Assembly: GCA_004297725.1 (NCBI GenBank)
Contig: SCUS01000071.1
Span: 1-64,000 of the forward strand
Origin: Myxococcaceae bacterium
Lineage (GTDB): Bacteria; Myxococcota_A; Polyangia; Polyangiales; Ga0077539
DNA length: 64,000 nt
Reading direction: 5' to 3'
Position 1 is the first letter of the stretch; each line of letters begins with the position of its first letter. The notes below the pieces were generated by a model. It did no database searches and had not been told where the DNA came from. It was given only the letters and a program-made list of their open reading frames with translations. The translations under genes and the position numbers were made by a program. Below, piece by piece: positions 53,328 to 61,791 of this stretch.

Positions 53328-54211
53328 CACGTTCCTGCGTCGGGGCGGGCGTCGGGGTCGTGCTTGCGGAGGGCCATCGCCCGGAGATAACCCACGAGCC
53401 CGTCGAGGTCCTGCTCGCTGAGGTTGGGGTGCGCGGGCATCGCGCCGTAGCGGAAGCTCAGCGGGTTGCGGATGTACGCCCGGACCTGCGCCTCGGGGCG
53501 ATACTCGGTGACGTTCCTCGGGACGTTGAGGTCGGGGCCGACGCGGCCGCCCTCGCGGTTGATGGCGTGGCAGCGGATACACTGGTCGGTAAAGATCGCG
53601 TAGCCCCGGCGAGCGAGCGACCCCTCCGGCTCGCCCTCCGGCGCCGTGTGGGGGAACACCGCCTCGAAGCGCGCCACCTCGATGACGGCGAGCTGCCATG
53701 GGCGAGGGTGCGTCTCCAGGTCGACCTGCGAGGGCTCGCGCCACACGAGGTACGCGGGCCCCGGGTTGGCGCGCTGCGGTCCGATGGGCTCCCAGCCCGG
53801 GCGGTCGAGGTCGCGCACGGCGAGGTAGGCACCGGGCTCCAGCAGCCGCTCCCCGGCGATGGGCACGGTGTATCCGTCCCGCGCCCGCAGCACGAACTGC
53901 CGCGCCCCGAGCGGTCCGGCCACGGCGCCGCGGAAGCCCTCGGCGAGCACGCGGTCGAGGCGCATCGCGCGGAAGCGCTTGGCGCGGTGGTAGTAGCCGT
54001 CGAAGTTCTCCACGGCCTCGGGCTCGATCCGCGCCGTGAGCTCGCCCAGGGTCATCGAGCGCACGGTGCGGCCGTCGACGCGGAACTCCATCCTCGCGCC
54101 GGGCTCCTCGGCCAGCGGGAGGGCGCCCGCGTCGGCGGCGACGGGGGCCGCCGGGCGTCCGTTGCACGACGCGAGGAGGAGCGCGAGGGTGGCGGCGGCG
54201 AGGCGGCTCAC
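53327..54211 (-). CDS. Lipoprotein with c-type cytochrome domain
   Basis: A 294-residue protein from a GTG start overlapping the previous stop (GTGA). Lipobox LLASC (Cys16). Residues about 40-190 resemble the molybdopterin-oxidoreductase-like (sulfite-oxidase) fold in strand pattern (MTLGELTARIEPE, FVLRARDGYTVPIAG, AYLVWREP) without evident cofactor ligands. The C-terminus is a mono-heme cytochrome c: CIRCH (211-215) and axial Met258 (YGAMPAHP). An extracytoplasmic electron-transfer role is likely. Confidence 0.83.
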   Translation of the reverse strand: MSRLAAATLALLLASCNGRPAAPVAADAGALPLAEEPGARMEFRVDGRTVRSMTLGELTARIEPEAVENFDGYYHRAKRFRAMRLDRVLAEGFRGAVAGPLGARQFVLRARDGYTVPIAGERLLEPGAYLAVRDLDRPGWEPIGPQRANPGPAYLVWREPSQVDLETHPRPWQLAVIEVARFEAVFPHTAPEGEPEGSLARRGYAIFTDQCIRCHAINREGGRVGPDLNVPRNVTEYRPEAQVRAYIRNPLSFRYGAMPAHPNLSEQDLDGLVGYLRAMALRKHDPDARPDAGT

Positions 54212-54879
54212 GGCCGCAGGTCCCTCGGGGCGCGCCACGCCACGAAGGCCACGAAGAGGCCGTAATAGAGGACGTTGGGGACGATGCGCAGCAGGTACGC
54301 GGGCTCGATGCCGGAGAGGATCAGCACGTCCGAGGAGGCCCAGAGCGCGTACTGCACCAGGAAGAAGGTCGCGACGTCGCGGGCGAGCGAGGGGGCCTGG
54401 CGGGGGATGAGCGCGAAGCGCCAGAGGGCGAAGAGCGCGAGCGAGAGCAGCTCGTAGAAGAGGAAGATGTTGCGGGTGGCGGCGAAGTAGCCAGGCGCGA
54501 CGCGGGTGGCGAGGGCGACCGCGAGGGAGGCGACGAGGCTGAAGCCGAGGGCTCGCGCCAGGGCGGAGGGCCACGAACGCGCGGGCGACGTGAGGCGTTC
54601 GAGCAGCAGGTAGGCGCGCAGGTCGCCGAGGATCACGAACACGATGGAGGCCGCGCGCTCGGCGGAGGGGTGGCCGTGGAGGGGCGTGGCGAAGCCGGTG
54701 AGCGACGCATCGAGGACGATCTCGATGGCAAAGCCGAGCAGCCAGGCGCGGAGGAAGGGCGACCAGGCATCGGGCTGTCTCGCGCGGAGCCAGAGCACGT
54801 ACGCGAGGCCCCCGAGCGCCAGCGGAAGCAGCAGTCCCGGGTGGTGCCAGGGGGAGGAGTAGATCTGCGAGGGGGACAT
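54208..54879 (-). CDS. Six-helix integral membrane protein
   Basis: A 223-residue hydrophobic protein with six predicted transmembrane helices (for example GLLLPLALGGLAYVLWL, FAIEIVLDASLTGFA, IFLFYELLSLALFALW). It is the first gene of the leftward five-gene PAD operon. Its stop overlaps the cytochrome start. No family recognised; it might be the membrane partner of the cytochrome-c protein. Confidence 0.82.
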   Translation of the reverse strand: MSPSQIYSSPWHHPGLLLPLALGGLAYVLWLRARQPDAWSPFLRAWLLGFAIEIVLDASLTGFATPLHGHPSAERAASIVFVILGDLRAYLLLERLTSPARSWPSALARALGFSLVASLAVALATRVAPGYFAATRNIFLFYELLSLALFALWRFALIPRQAPSLARDVATFFLVQYALWASSDVLILSGIEPAYLLRIVPNVLYYGLFVAFVAWRAPRDLRP

Positions 54880-54925
54880 CGGTGTTCAGTGGGCTTCGAC
54901 GCCGTAGGATGCCCGAATCAGTCGT

Positions 54926-55909
54926 TCAGGGGCGTCGGCGAATCGCGCCGCTCTGTACGACCTCGAAGGCCGTGCCCGGGACGTCCTTGAGCTGATCGAG
55001 GTCGGCGTCGTTCCACGAGCGCGAGGCCTCGCCCGAGAGGTACCAGTTGCCGCCGGTGTCGGCGTTGAACATCCCGTAGGTGCGCAGCGCCTCGAGGATC
55101 ACCCGGGCCGCCCCTCGGAAGCGGCTGATGTCGTAGGAGCGCTTGAGACGGAAGCGCAGTCCCATGGGCGGGGCGTCGCGGTCCTCGTCGCCGCCGGGGT
55201 GCGTGGCCGGGAGGATCCAGCCGTCCTGGGTGTGCTCGAAGGTGACGCGGAGCGCGTGCCGGATGGCGCCGGTGCGGACCTCGTCCATGCGCGCGAGGCC
55301 GGGGAAGATGGGCAGGCCCGCCTGGTCGCAGGAGGTCCAGGTGTCGGGGCGCAGGCCGTTGGAGCGCAGGTCGAAGACGGCCCCGGAGCCCGCGACCCAG
55401 CCGTTGCCCGAGCGCTCGGCGTGATAGAGCTCGAAGAGCCTGCAGGTGCCCGACTGGATGGCGATGACGTGGTGGTCCCGACCGCCTTCGATGGGCGCGT
55501 CGAGGGGGATGGGGTGCGGCCCCGGGTCGCTCTCGTCGCCGTACTCGTTGTAGGTCACCGGGACGCGAGGCTGCGACGCGGGCACGACCACATAGGGGAT
55601 GCCGTACTGGGGGTTGGAGCCGAAGTCCGGGTGGAGGAAGCCCGGGCCGTGGGCCTGGATGTTGGCGATGTAGCGGTCCGAGCGGGGGTCGACCGGATCG
55701 TTGGAGACGTCGCGGTTCCAGGGGTTGTCGGGCGGGAAGATGGGGCACCCGGCGACCACCGGAGGGCCCTGCGACGTGGGCGTCGCGGGCACCGAGGTCA
55801 CCCCGAGGGTGAGTCGCTGCGCCGCCCGAAAGGAGCGCTGCGGAGAGCAGCGGCACGACGCGCAGAAGGCCATCAGCACGAGCAACCGGGGGGCGACTGA
55901 GCGGTGCAT
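54926..55909 (-). CDS. Conserved exported protein of unknown function
   Basis: A 327-residue exported protein, probably a lipoprotein (MHRSVAPRLLVLMAFCASC). The conserved core has CPIFPPDNPWNRDVSNDPVD, FGSNPQYGIPYVVV, ESDPGPHPIPLDAPIEGG, GTCRLFELYHAER and AVFDLRSNGLRPDTWTSCDQAG. I recall this pattern in acidobacteria, actinobacteria and myxobacteria. No established function. The His/Asp-rich DHHVIAIQ stretch might bind metal. ATG 55909 was preferred to GTG 55915. Confidence 0.82.
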   Translation of the reverse strand: MHRSVAPRLLVLMAFCASCRCSPQRSFRAAQRLTLGVTSVPATPTSQGPPVVAGCPIFPPDNPWNRDVSNDPVDPRSDRYIANIQAHGPGFLHPDFGSNPQYGIPYVVVPASQPRVPVTYNEYGDESDPGPHPIPLDAPIEGGRDHHVIAIQSGTCRLFELYHAERSGNGWVAGSGAVFDLRSNGLRPDTWTSCDQAGLPIFPGLARMDEVRTGAIRHALRVTFEHTQDGWILPATHPGGDEDRDAPPMGLRFRLKRSYDISRFRGAARVILEALRTYGMFNADTGGNWYLSGEASRSWNDADLDQLKDVPGTAFEVVQSGAIRRRP

Positions 55910-55927
55910 GGCCACGATGACGTCGGT

Positions 55928-57403
55928 CTACCACCGGGGCAATCGGCGCCGCAACGCGTCCAGCGCGGCGCGCTCGTCGGGAGCGCGAAACACCAGCAGC
56001 ACCGCCAGCGCGGGGTAGGCCCCGATGATCGCCGCGCGCAGCGCGAGGTTGACCGCCCGCGAGGCGTCGAGGCCGCGATAGCCCAGCACGCCGAGCGCGA
56101 GCGCGAGCCCCGCGAGGATCGCGACGCGGCGGTACTCGTAGGACACCGGGAGCACCCGGCGCACGGCCGCGTGGAGGGCGAGCGCGTAGAGGGCGAACAC
56201 GATGGGCGTGGCGACGATGGCGCCCAGCAGGCCGAAGCGGGAGACGAGCGCGATGCCGAGGCCGAGGTCGACGAGCGCGAGGGCGGGCTCGATCCACGCG
56301 ACCGGGCGGGGGTTGCCGCCGAGCACCAGGCCGTTGCGGAAGAACTCCGCGACCTCGCGGAGCGCGAAGGCCGTCGCCACCGCGGGGATGACCAGCGCGG
56401 CGCTGGCGAAGGCCGGCGTGGCGAAGACGGCGACCAGCTCCGGGGCGGCGACGGAGAGCGCGAGCGCCGCCCAGGCGAAGAGGCCGGCGAAGAGGGTGAA
56501 GGTGCGGACGAAGCGCTCCCGGCCGTGGGGGCCGTCCCAGATCACGTACATCTGCGCGGTCCAGGCGTTGCGGAGGGGGTTGCCGAGCACCGAGGAGATG
56601 AGCGCTCCGAACTTGAACCCGAGCGCCCAGCGGCCGACGTCGGCGAGGTCGCAGTAGTGGTTGAGCACGTAGCTGCGGCTGTGCTGAAGCGCGATGAGGG
56701 CCAGCGCTCCGGGGATGAGGGGCCAGCCGAAGGCGTGCATGCGGCGCAGCGCGGAGGGGTCGAAGGCGAGGCCGGTGCGGCGGAGCGTGAGGGCGCAGAG
56801 GGCCGTGGCGGTGACCGCCGAAGCGAGGAGGGTGGCGAGGGCGAGGCCGCGGACGCCGAGGTCGAGCGCGGCGATGAAGGTGAGGTTGAGGACGAGGCCC
56901 AGGCCGGTGCGAGCGAGGGTCCAGGCGGCGAAGGCGAGGGGGCGGTCCTCGGCGCGGAAGCGGGTGAGGGGGATCTCCAGCATGGCCTGGAAGGCCACCG
57001 CCCCGAAGGTGAGCTGCAACAGCGGGGCGCGGGCCGCGTCGTGGAGGAGCAGCGCCGCGAGCGCGGGCGAGGCGAGTGCGCCCGCGAGGGCGATGAGGCC
57101 GCCGACCCCGGCGAGGAAGAGGATCGCGGTGGAGGTCACCCGGTCGCGGCCGCGGTCGTCGGGGGCGTCGTGGAGGAAGCGGACGAAGGGGTCGGAGATG
57201 GCCGAGGAGAAGAGCACCAGGGCGACGAGGTCGACGGTGTCGATGAGCTCGGCGAGGCCGTAGTCGGCGGCCCCGAGGCGGTGCGTGTAGACCGGCACCA
57301 TCACGAAGGACATGGCGCGCGAGACCAGCATCGTGAGGGCGTAGACCGACGACTGCCGCGCGAGCGCCCCGAGCGCCGAGGAGGAGGTCACGGGGCGCAG
57401 CAT
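55928..57403 (-). CDS. Polysaccharide flippase (Wzx-like, MOP superfamily)
   Basis: A 491-residue membrane protein with about 12-14 helices. The N-terminus RQSSVYALTMLVSRAMSFVMVPVYTHRLGAADYGLAEL is typical of oligosaccharide flippases, which move lipid-linked glycans across the inner membrane. No glycosyltransferase or polymerase genes adjoin, so the polymer is unknown. The gene lies 18 bp from the gene at 54926 and 134 bp from the divergent Stig1-like gene. Confidence 0.88.
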   Translation of the reverse strand: MLRPVTSSSALGALARQSSVYALTMLVSRAMSFVMVPVYTHRLGAADYGLAELIDTVDLVALVLFSSAISDPFVRFLHDAPDDRGRDRVTSTAILFLAGVGGLIALAGALASPALAALLLHDAARAPLLQLTFGAVAFQAMLEIPLTRFRAEDRPLAFAAWTLARTGLGLVLNLTFIAALDLGVRGLALATLLASAVTATALCALTLRRTGLAFDPSALRRMHAFGWPLIPGALALIALQHSRSYVLNHYCDLADVGRWALGFKFGALISSVLGNPLRNAWTAQMYVIWDGPHGRERFVRTFTLFAGLFAWAALALSVAAPELVAVFATPAFASAALVIPAVATAFALREVAEFFRNGLVLGGNPRPVAWIEPALALVDLGLGIALVSRFGLLGAIVATPIVFALYALALHAAVRRVLPVSYEYRRVAILAGLALALGVLGYRGLDASRAVNLALRAAIIGAYPALAVLLVFRAPDERAALDALRRRLPRW

Positions 57404-57537
57404 GCGCAGGCTCCGAGCCCGCGGGGAAGCGCCTCCGTGGCGCGACGGGTGACACAGATGCCGCGTCGACCAACTCGGGATTGACCGGGGCGCGGAGCGG
57501 GGGCGAGACTGCCTCTACCGAATTGGAGGTTCATGTG

Positions 57538-59439
57538 ATGCTTCGTTGGTGGCGGCTCCTTGCCGCAGGGGTCGCTCTGGGTGCCCTGGTGGGCTGTTCG
57601 TCGGAGGATGGGGGGCTGAACTGCAACCCCCCGCAGATGGCGTGCGGCACGGCCTGCGCAGACATCTCCTCGGATGCTCGCAACTGCGGCGCCTGCGGCA
57701 CGGTCTGCGGCACCGGTGAGCGCTGCGTCTCGGGGCGGTGCCTCTCGCCCTGCGGCGACGACCAGACCATCTGCGGCGGGCAGTGCGTCGATCTGCAGAC
57801 CAGCCAGCAGCACTGCGGCGCCTGCGGCACGGCCTGCGCGGCGGGCACCATCTGCGTCGAGGGCGCCTGCGCGGTCTCCTGCCCGGCGGGCGTGACCCGC
57901 TGCGACCTGCCCTCCGGGGCCGGCGCGCTCTGCGCCAACCTGACCAACAACCGGCTGCACTGCGGGGGCTGCAACCGCGCCTGCGGTGCGGGCCAGCTCT
58001 GCGTGGCCGGGGTCTGCCGCGCCGGCTGCCCGACGGGACAGGCCGCCTGCCAGGACCGCTGCGTCGACCTGCAGAACGACAACGCCAACTGCGGCGCCTG
58101 CCGGGCGACCTGCTCGCAGGGCTTCTCCTGCCAGGCGGGCCGATGCCGGCTGGCCGACTGCCCGACCGGGACGATGGCCTGCGGCAGCCGCTGCGCCAAC
58201 GTGCAGACCGACCGCGACAACTGCGGCCGCTGCGGCATGGCCTGCCCGCCCAGCAACGTGTGCAACGCGGGCGTCTGCGCCGCGACCTGCGCGATGGGCC
58301 AGACCCGGTGCAGCGAAGACTGCGTCGACCTCCAGACCTCGAACGCCAACTGCGGCGCCTGCGGGATGGCCTGCACCGGCGGACAGATCTGCCGGGCCGG
58401 GGCGTGCGTTCGCGAGTGCGCCATGGGCCAGACGCTCTGCGGTGATCGCTGCGTGGCCCTCTCGACCAACCGCGCCAACTGCGGGGCTTGCGGCACGGCG
58501 TGCACGGCGCTCCAGGTGTGCACCGGCGGCGCGTGCGCGCCCACCTGCGCCGCGGGCCAGACCCTCTGCAGCGGCGTGTGCACCCTGACCGCCGCCGACC
58601 CCGCCAACTGCGGCGCCTGCGGCACCGCCTGCACCGCCTCGCAGGCGTGCGTGGCCGGGGTGTGCACGGCGGTCCTCTCGACGGACCCGTTCTGCCCGGC
58701 GCCGAGCGTGCGCTGCGGCGCGGTCTGCACCGACGTGCGAACCGACAACAACAACTGCGGGATGTGCGGCATGGCCTGCGCCGGCAACCGCCTCTGCGCC
58801 GCGGGCGTGTGCGCGGTGCCCTGCTCGACCGGACAGCAGCGCTGCGGCTCGGCCTGCGTGACCGTCGCGACCGACCGGAACAACTGCGGCGCCTGCGGCA
58901 ACGTCTGCACCGCGACCCAGACCTGCATCGCGGGCGCGTGCACCTGCGCGGCCGGTCAGACGGCCTGCGGGACGGCCTGCGCCAACCTCACCTCGGACCG
59001 GAACAACTGCGGCGCCTGCGGCGCGGCCTGCCCGACGGGGCAGTTCTGCGTGCGCAGCGTCTGCGGCACCATGCCGGCGCTCTACCACGGATGGACCTCG
59101 CCGCTCGCGGGTTGCTCCACGTCCGGCTACAACACCACCGCGACCACCAACCTCGGCGGAACCTACCCCTACAACATGGGTGACAGCGCCGCGTGTCGCG
59201 CCTGGAAGCTCGCCGCCACGGTCTGCACCACCGAGCCCAGGGCCTACTCCGGCATGGACAACTGGCAGTGCCCGGTCTCCGGCGGCTTCACCGACCCGGT
59301 GTTCGGCACCTACTGCATGGTGTCCAACCAGTACCTGTGCTCGACCTGCCCGGGCGCCTGCAACGCTGGTGTCTGCTCGGACTCCGGTGACTCCAACACC
59401 TCGCGCAACTGCTCTGGCCGGGAGACTGACCAGCCGTGA
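57538..59439 (+). CDS. Stig1-like cysteine-rich repeat lipoprotein (tandem copy 1)
   Basis: A 633-residue lipoprotein: MLRWWRLLAAGVALGALVGC (lipobox LVGC), with GGAGGT seven bases upstream of the ATG. It consists of about a dozen Cys-rich units of 30-35 residues with the pattern CGxxCxDLxxxxxNCGxCGxxC (for example NCGACGTVCGTGERC, HCGACGTACAAGTIC). A distinct C-terminal domain of about 125 residues (LYHGWTSPLAGC, GDSAACRAWKLAATVC, NWQCPVSGGFTDPVFGTYC) ends it. The gene is very GC-rich through its repeats. Likely a surface adhesin or binding protein; partners unknown. Tandem with the 59490 paralog. Confidence 0.88.
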   Translation: MLRWWRLLAAGVALGALVGCSSEDGGLNCNPPQMACGTACADISSDARNCGACGTVCGTGERCVSGRCLSPCGDDQTICGGQCVDLQTSQQHCGACGTACAAGTICVEGACAVSCPAGVTRCDLPSGAGALCANLTNNRLHCGGCNRACGAGQLCVAGVCRAGCPTGQAACQDRCVDLQNDNANCGACRATCSQGFSCQAGRCRLADCPTGTMACGSRCANVQTDRDNCGRCGMACPPSNVCNAGVCAATCAMGQTRCSEDCVDLQTSNANCGACGMACTGGQICRAGACVRECAMGQTLCGDRCVALSTNRANCGACGTACTALQVCTGGACAPTCAAGQTLCSGVCTLTAADPANCGACGTACTASQACVAGVCTAVLSTDPFCPAPSVRCGAVCTDVRTDNNNCGMCGMACAGNRLCAAGVCAVPCSTGQQRCGSACVTVATDRNNCGACGNVCTATQTCIAGACTCAAGQTACGTACANLTSDRNNCGACGAACPTGQFCVRSVCGTMPALYHGWTSPLAGCSTSGYNTTATTNLGGTYPYNMGDSAACRAWKLAATVCTTEPRAYSGMDNWQCPVSGGFTDPVFGTYCMVSNQYLCSTCPGACNAGVCSDSGDSNTSRNCSGRETDQP

Positions 59440-59489
59440 CCCGAAGGTCGACGCGCTCCAGGTCGTCCCAGAAGAACCCCGTGCAAGCG

Positions 59490-61625
59490 ATGAACACTTC
59501 CATGCGAACCCAGCCTCTCCCGTCCGTTCTGCGCGCCTTGGGGGCGCTGCTCGTCCTGCTGCTCGTGCAGGCCTGCGAGAACACCGACAGGGTCTTCACC
59601 CCTGAGCCCGACGCCGGACCCACCACCGACATGGGCGGCCTCACCTGCGACGCCCCGCTCTCTCCCTGCCGCAACATGTGCCTCGACCTCGGGTCCGACC
59701 CGATGAACTGCGGCACCTGCGGCTTCGCCTGCGCGGGCGACCAGATGTGCGTGAGCGGCCGCTGCCTCGGCGCCTGCCCGACGGGGCAGACCCGCTGCGG
59801 CCAGCGCTGCGTCAACCTCAACACCGACCGCACCAGCTGCGGCTCGTGCGAGCGCTCCTGCGCCGCGGGCCTCGTCTGCTCCGAGGGCGTCTGTGCCCAG
59901 GAGTGCGGCCCGATGTACGCGCGCTGCGACGTGATCGGCGACGCCGGCGCGGGCACCGACGCGGGCGCCGTCACCGGGCGGACCTGCACCGACACCAGCA
60001 TCGACGAGCGCAACTGCGGCGCCTGCGGCAACCGCTGCGCCGCGGGCCAGGTCTGCGAGAGCGGATCGTGCCGGCTGATGTGCCCGACCTCGCAGATGAT
60101 GTGCGGCAACGCCTGCGTCGACCTGGCCACCAGCAACGCCCACTGCGGCACCTGCGGCAACGCCTGCCCGTCGGGCCAGCGCTGCACCGCGGGCGCCTGC
60201 GCCCCGGTGGGCTGCCCGGCCACCTTCACGGTCTGCGGCGGCGTCTGTACCGACACGGCCAACGACACCGTCAACTGCGGCACCTGCGGCAACGTGTGCC
60301 CCACCCCGGCCTCGTGCCGGATGGGCCGCTGCAGCATCGACTGCCCCTCCGGGCGCACCGCCTGCGGCGCGCTCTGCGTCAACACGGCCACCGACCGGCT
60401 CCACTGCGGGGCGTGCGGCACCGCCTGCCCCGCGGGCCAGCTCTGCGCGCTCGGGGTCTGCCAGCCGGGCTGCCCGACGGGCACCATCCGCTGCGGCGAC
60501 CTCTGCGTCGACACCAGCACCGACGTCGCCAACTGCGGCGCCTGCGCGACGGCCTGCGCCGCCGGTCAGGTCTGCACCGGGGGCGTCTGCGCGGGCGCCT
60601 GCACCGCGGCGCAGATCAACTGCCTCGGCCGCTGCGTGAACGCGCAGTACGACCCGGCCAACTGCGGCGCCTGCGGCGTCGCGTGCGGCGCGGGCTTCGC
60701 GTGCCGCATGGGGGTCTGCAGGCCGCTCACCAGCACCGACGCCTCGGTCTGCGCGGCGCCCAGCCTGCTGTGCGGCGGCCTGTGCGTCGACCCCCGCACC
60801 GACAACGTCAACTGCGGGATGTGCGGCCAGGCCTGCGCGGCCGACCGCATCTGCGCGGCCGGCGTGTGCTCCGCCCCGTGCACCTCCACGCAGCGCCGCT
60901 GCGGCGCGGCCTGCGTCAACACCACCACCGACCGGGACAACTGCGGCGCCTGCGGCAACGTGTGCCCGACGGGTCAGTCGTGCCTCGCCGGGCGCTGCGG
61001 CTGCCCGACGGCGCAGACCTACTGCGGGATGGGCGCCACCGCCACCTGCTCGAGCACCCAGACCGACCGCGCCAACTGCGGCGCGTGCGGGATGGCCTGC
61101 CCGGGGACGATCCCCTGCGCGGGCGGGGTGTGCGGCTGCCCGATGGGTCAGACCAACTGCAGCAACGCCTGCGCGAACCTCCAGTCCGACGCGGCGAACT
61201 GCGGCGGCTGCGGGCGCGCCTGCCCGATGGGTCAGTTCTGCGTGCGCGGCGCCTGCGGCGCGATGCCGCCGCTCTATCACGGCTGGACCTCGCCGATCGC
61301 TGGCTGCTCCACCACCGGCTACAACATGACGGCGACCACCAGCCTCGGCGGGATGTATCCGTACAACACCGGTGACAGCGCCGCGTGCCGCGCGTGGAAG
61401 GTCGCCGCCACGGTCTGCACCACCGAGCCCACGGCCTACTCGGGCATGGAGAACTGGCAGTGCCCGGTCTCCGGCGGGTTCACCGACCCGGTGTTCGGCA
61501 CCTACTGCATGGCGAGCAACCAGTACTCGTGCTCGACCTGCCCCGGCGCCTGCAACGCGGGCCCCTGCCGCAGCGGCTCCAACACCCTGCGCAACTGCAG
61601 CGGCTCCGAGACGACCCAGCCCTGA
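59490..61625 (+). CDS. Stig1-like cysteine-rich repeat lipoprotein (tandem copy 2)
   Basis: A 711-residue paralog of the preceding protein with more Cys-rich units. MNTSMRTQ to LLVQAC provides the lipobox; start 59490 or 59502. Its C-terminal domain is nearly identical to copy 1 (LYHGWTSPIAGC, GDSAACRAWKVAATVC, NWQCPVSGGFTDPVFGTYC), while the repeats diverge. It starts 50 bp after the copy 1 stop. Recent duplication of the C-terminal domain, or gene conversion, is inferred. Confidence 0.88.
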   Translation: MNTSMRTQPLPSVLRALGALLVLLLVQACENTDRVFTPEPDAGPTTDMGGLTCDAPLSPCRNMCLDLGSDPMNCGTCGFACAGDQMCVSGRCLGACPTGQTRCGQRCVNLNTDRTSCGSCERSCAAGLVCSEGVCAQECGPMYARCDVIGDAGAGTDAGAVTGRTCTDTSIDERNCGACGNRCAAGQVCESGSCRLMCPTSQMMCGNACVDLATSNAHCGTCGNACPSGQRCTAGACAPVGCPATFTVCGGVCTDTANDTVNCGTCGNVCPTPASCRMGRCSIDCPSGRTACGALCVNTATDRLHCGACGTACPAGQLCALGVCQPGCPTGTIRCGDLCVDTSTDVANCGACATACAAGQVCTGGVCAGACTAAQINCLGRCVNAQYDPANCGACGVACGAGFACRMGVCRPLTSTDASVCAAPSLLCGGLCVDPRTDNVNCGMCGQACAADRICAAGVCSAPCTSTQRRCGAACVNTTTDRDNCGACGNVCPTGQSCLAGRCGCPTAQTYCGMGATATCSSTQTDRANCGACGMACPGTIPCAGGVCGCPMGQTNCSNACANLQSDAANCGGCGRACPMGQFCVRGACGAMPPLYHGWTSPIAGCSTTGYNMTATTSLGGMYPYNTGDSAACRAWKVAATVCTTEPTAYSGMENWQCPVSGGFTDPVFGTYCMASNQYSCSTCPGACNAGPCRSGSNTLRNCSGSETTQP

Positions 61626-61716
61626 TCGATCCCACCGGGGGGGCGCCTTCGGCCCCTCCGCTCCCCCCTCCCGTCCCGCTCTCTCCCGCACCCCCTGACG
61701 ACCGATCCCAAAGAGA

Positions 61717-61752
61717 ACCCCCTCCGCCGCGCGCTGCGCAGGGGGAGGGGGT
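61717..61752. terminator. Candidate bidirectional transcription terminator hairpin
   Basis: ACCCCCTCC (61717-61725) and GGAGGGGGT (61744-61752) form a 9-bp GC-rich stem with an 18-base loop, between the convergent stops of the Stig1-like copy 2 and the RCC1-repeat gene. A second hairpin around GCGCCTTCGGC lies at about 61642-61652. Neither has a clear T-tract, so factor-independent termination is tentative. Confidence 0.5.
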
Positions 61753-61791
61753 CGAGGGGACACCCGCGCTGTCGCCGCGGAGCGACTCGGA

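Noticed and set aside
57388..59088. Long minus-strand frame opposite the Stig1-like gene
   Set aside because: Low-complexity Ala/Gly/Arg shadow of the Cys-rich repeats.
59310..61763. 817-residue minus-strand frame opposite Stig1-like copy 2
   Set aside because: Same reason; no recognisable domain.
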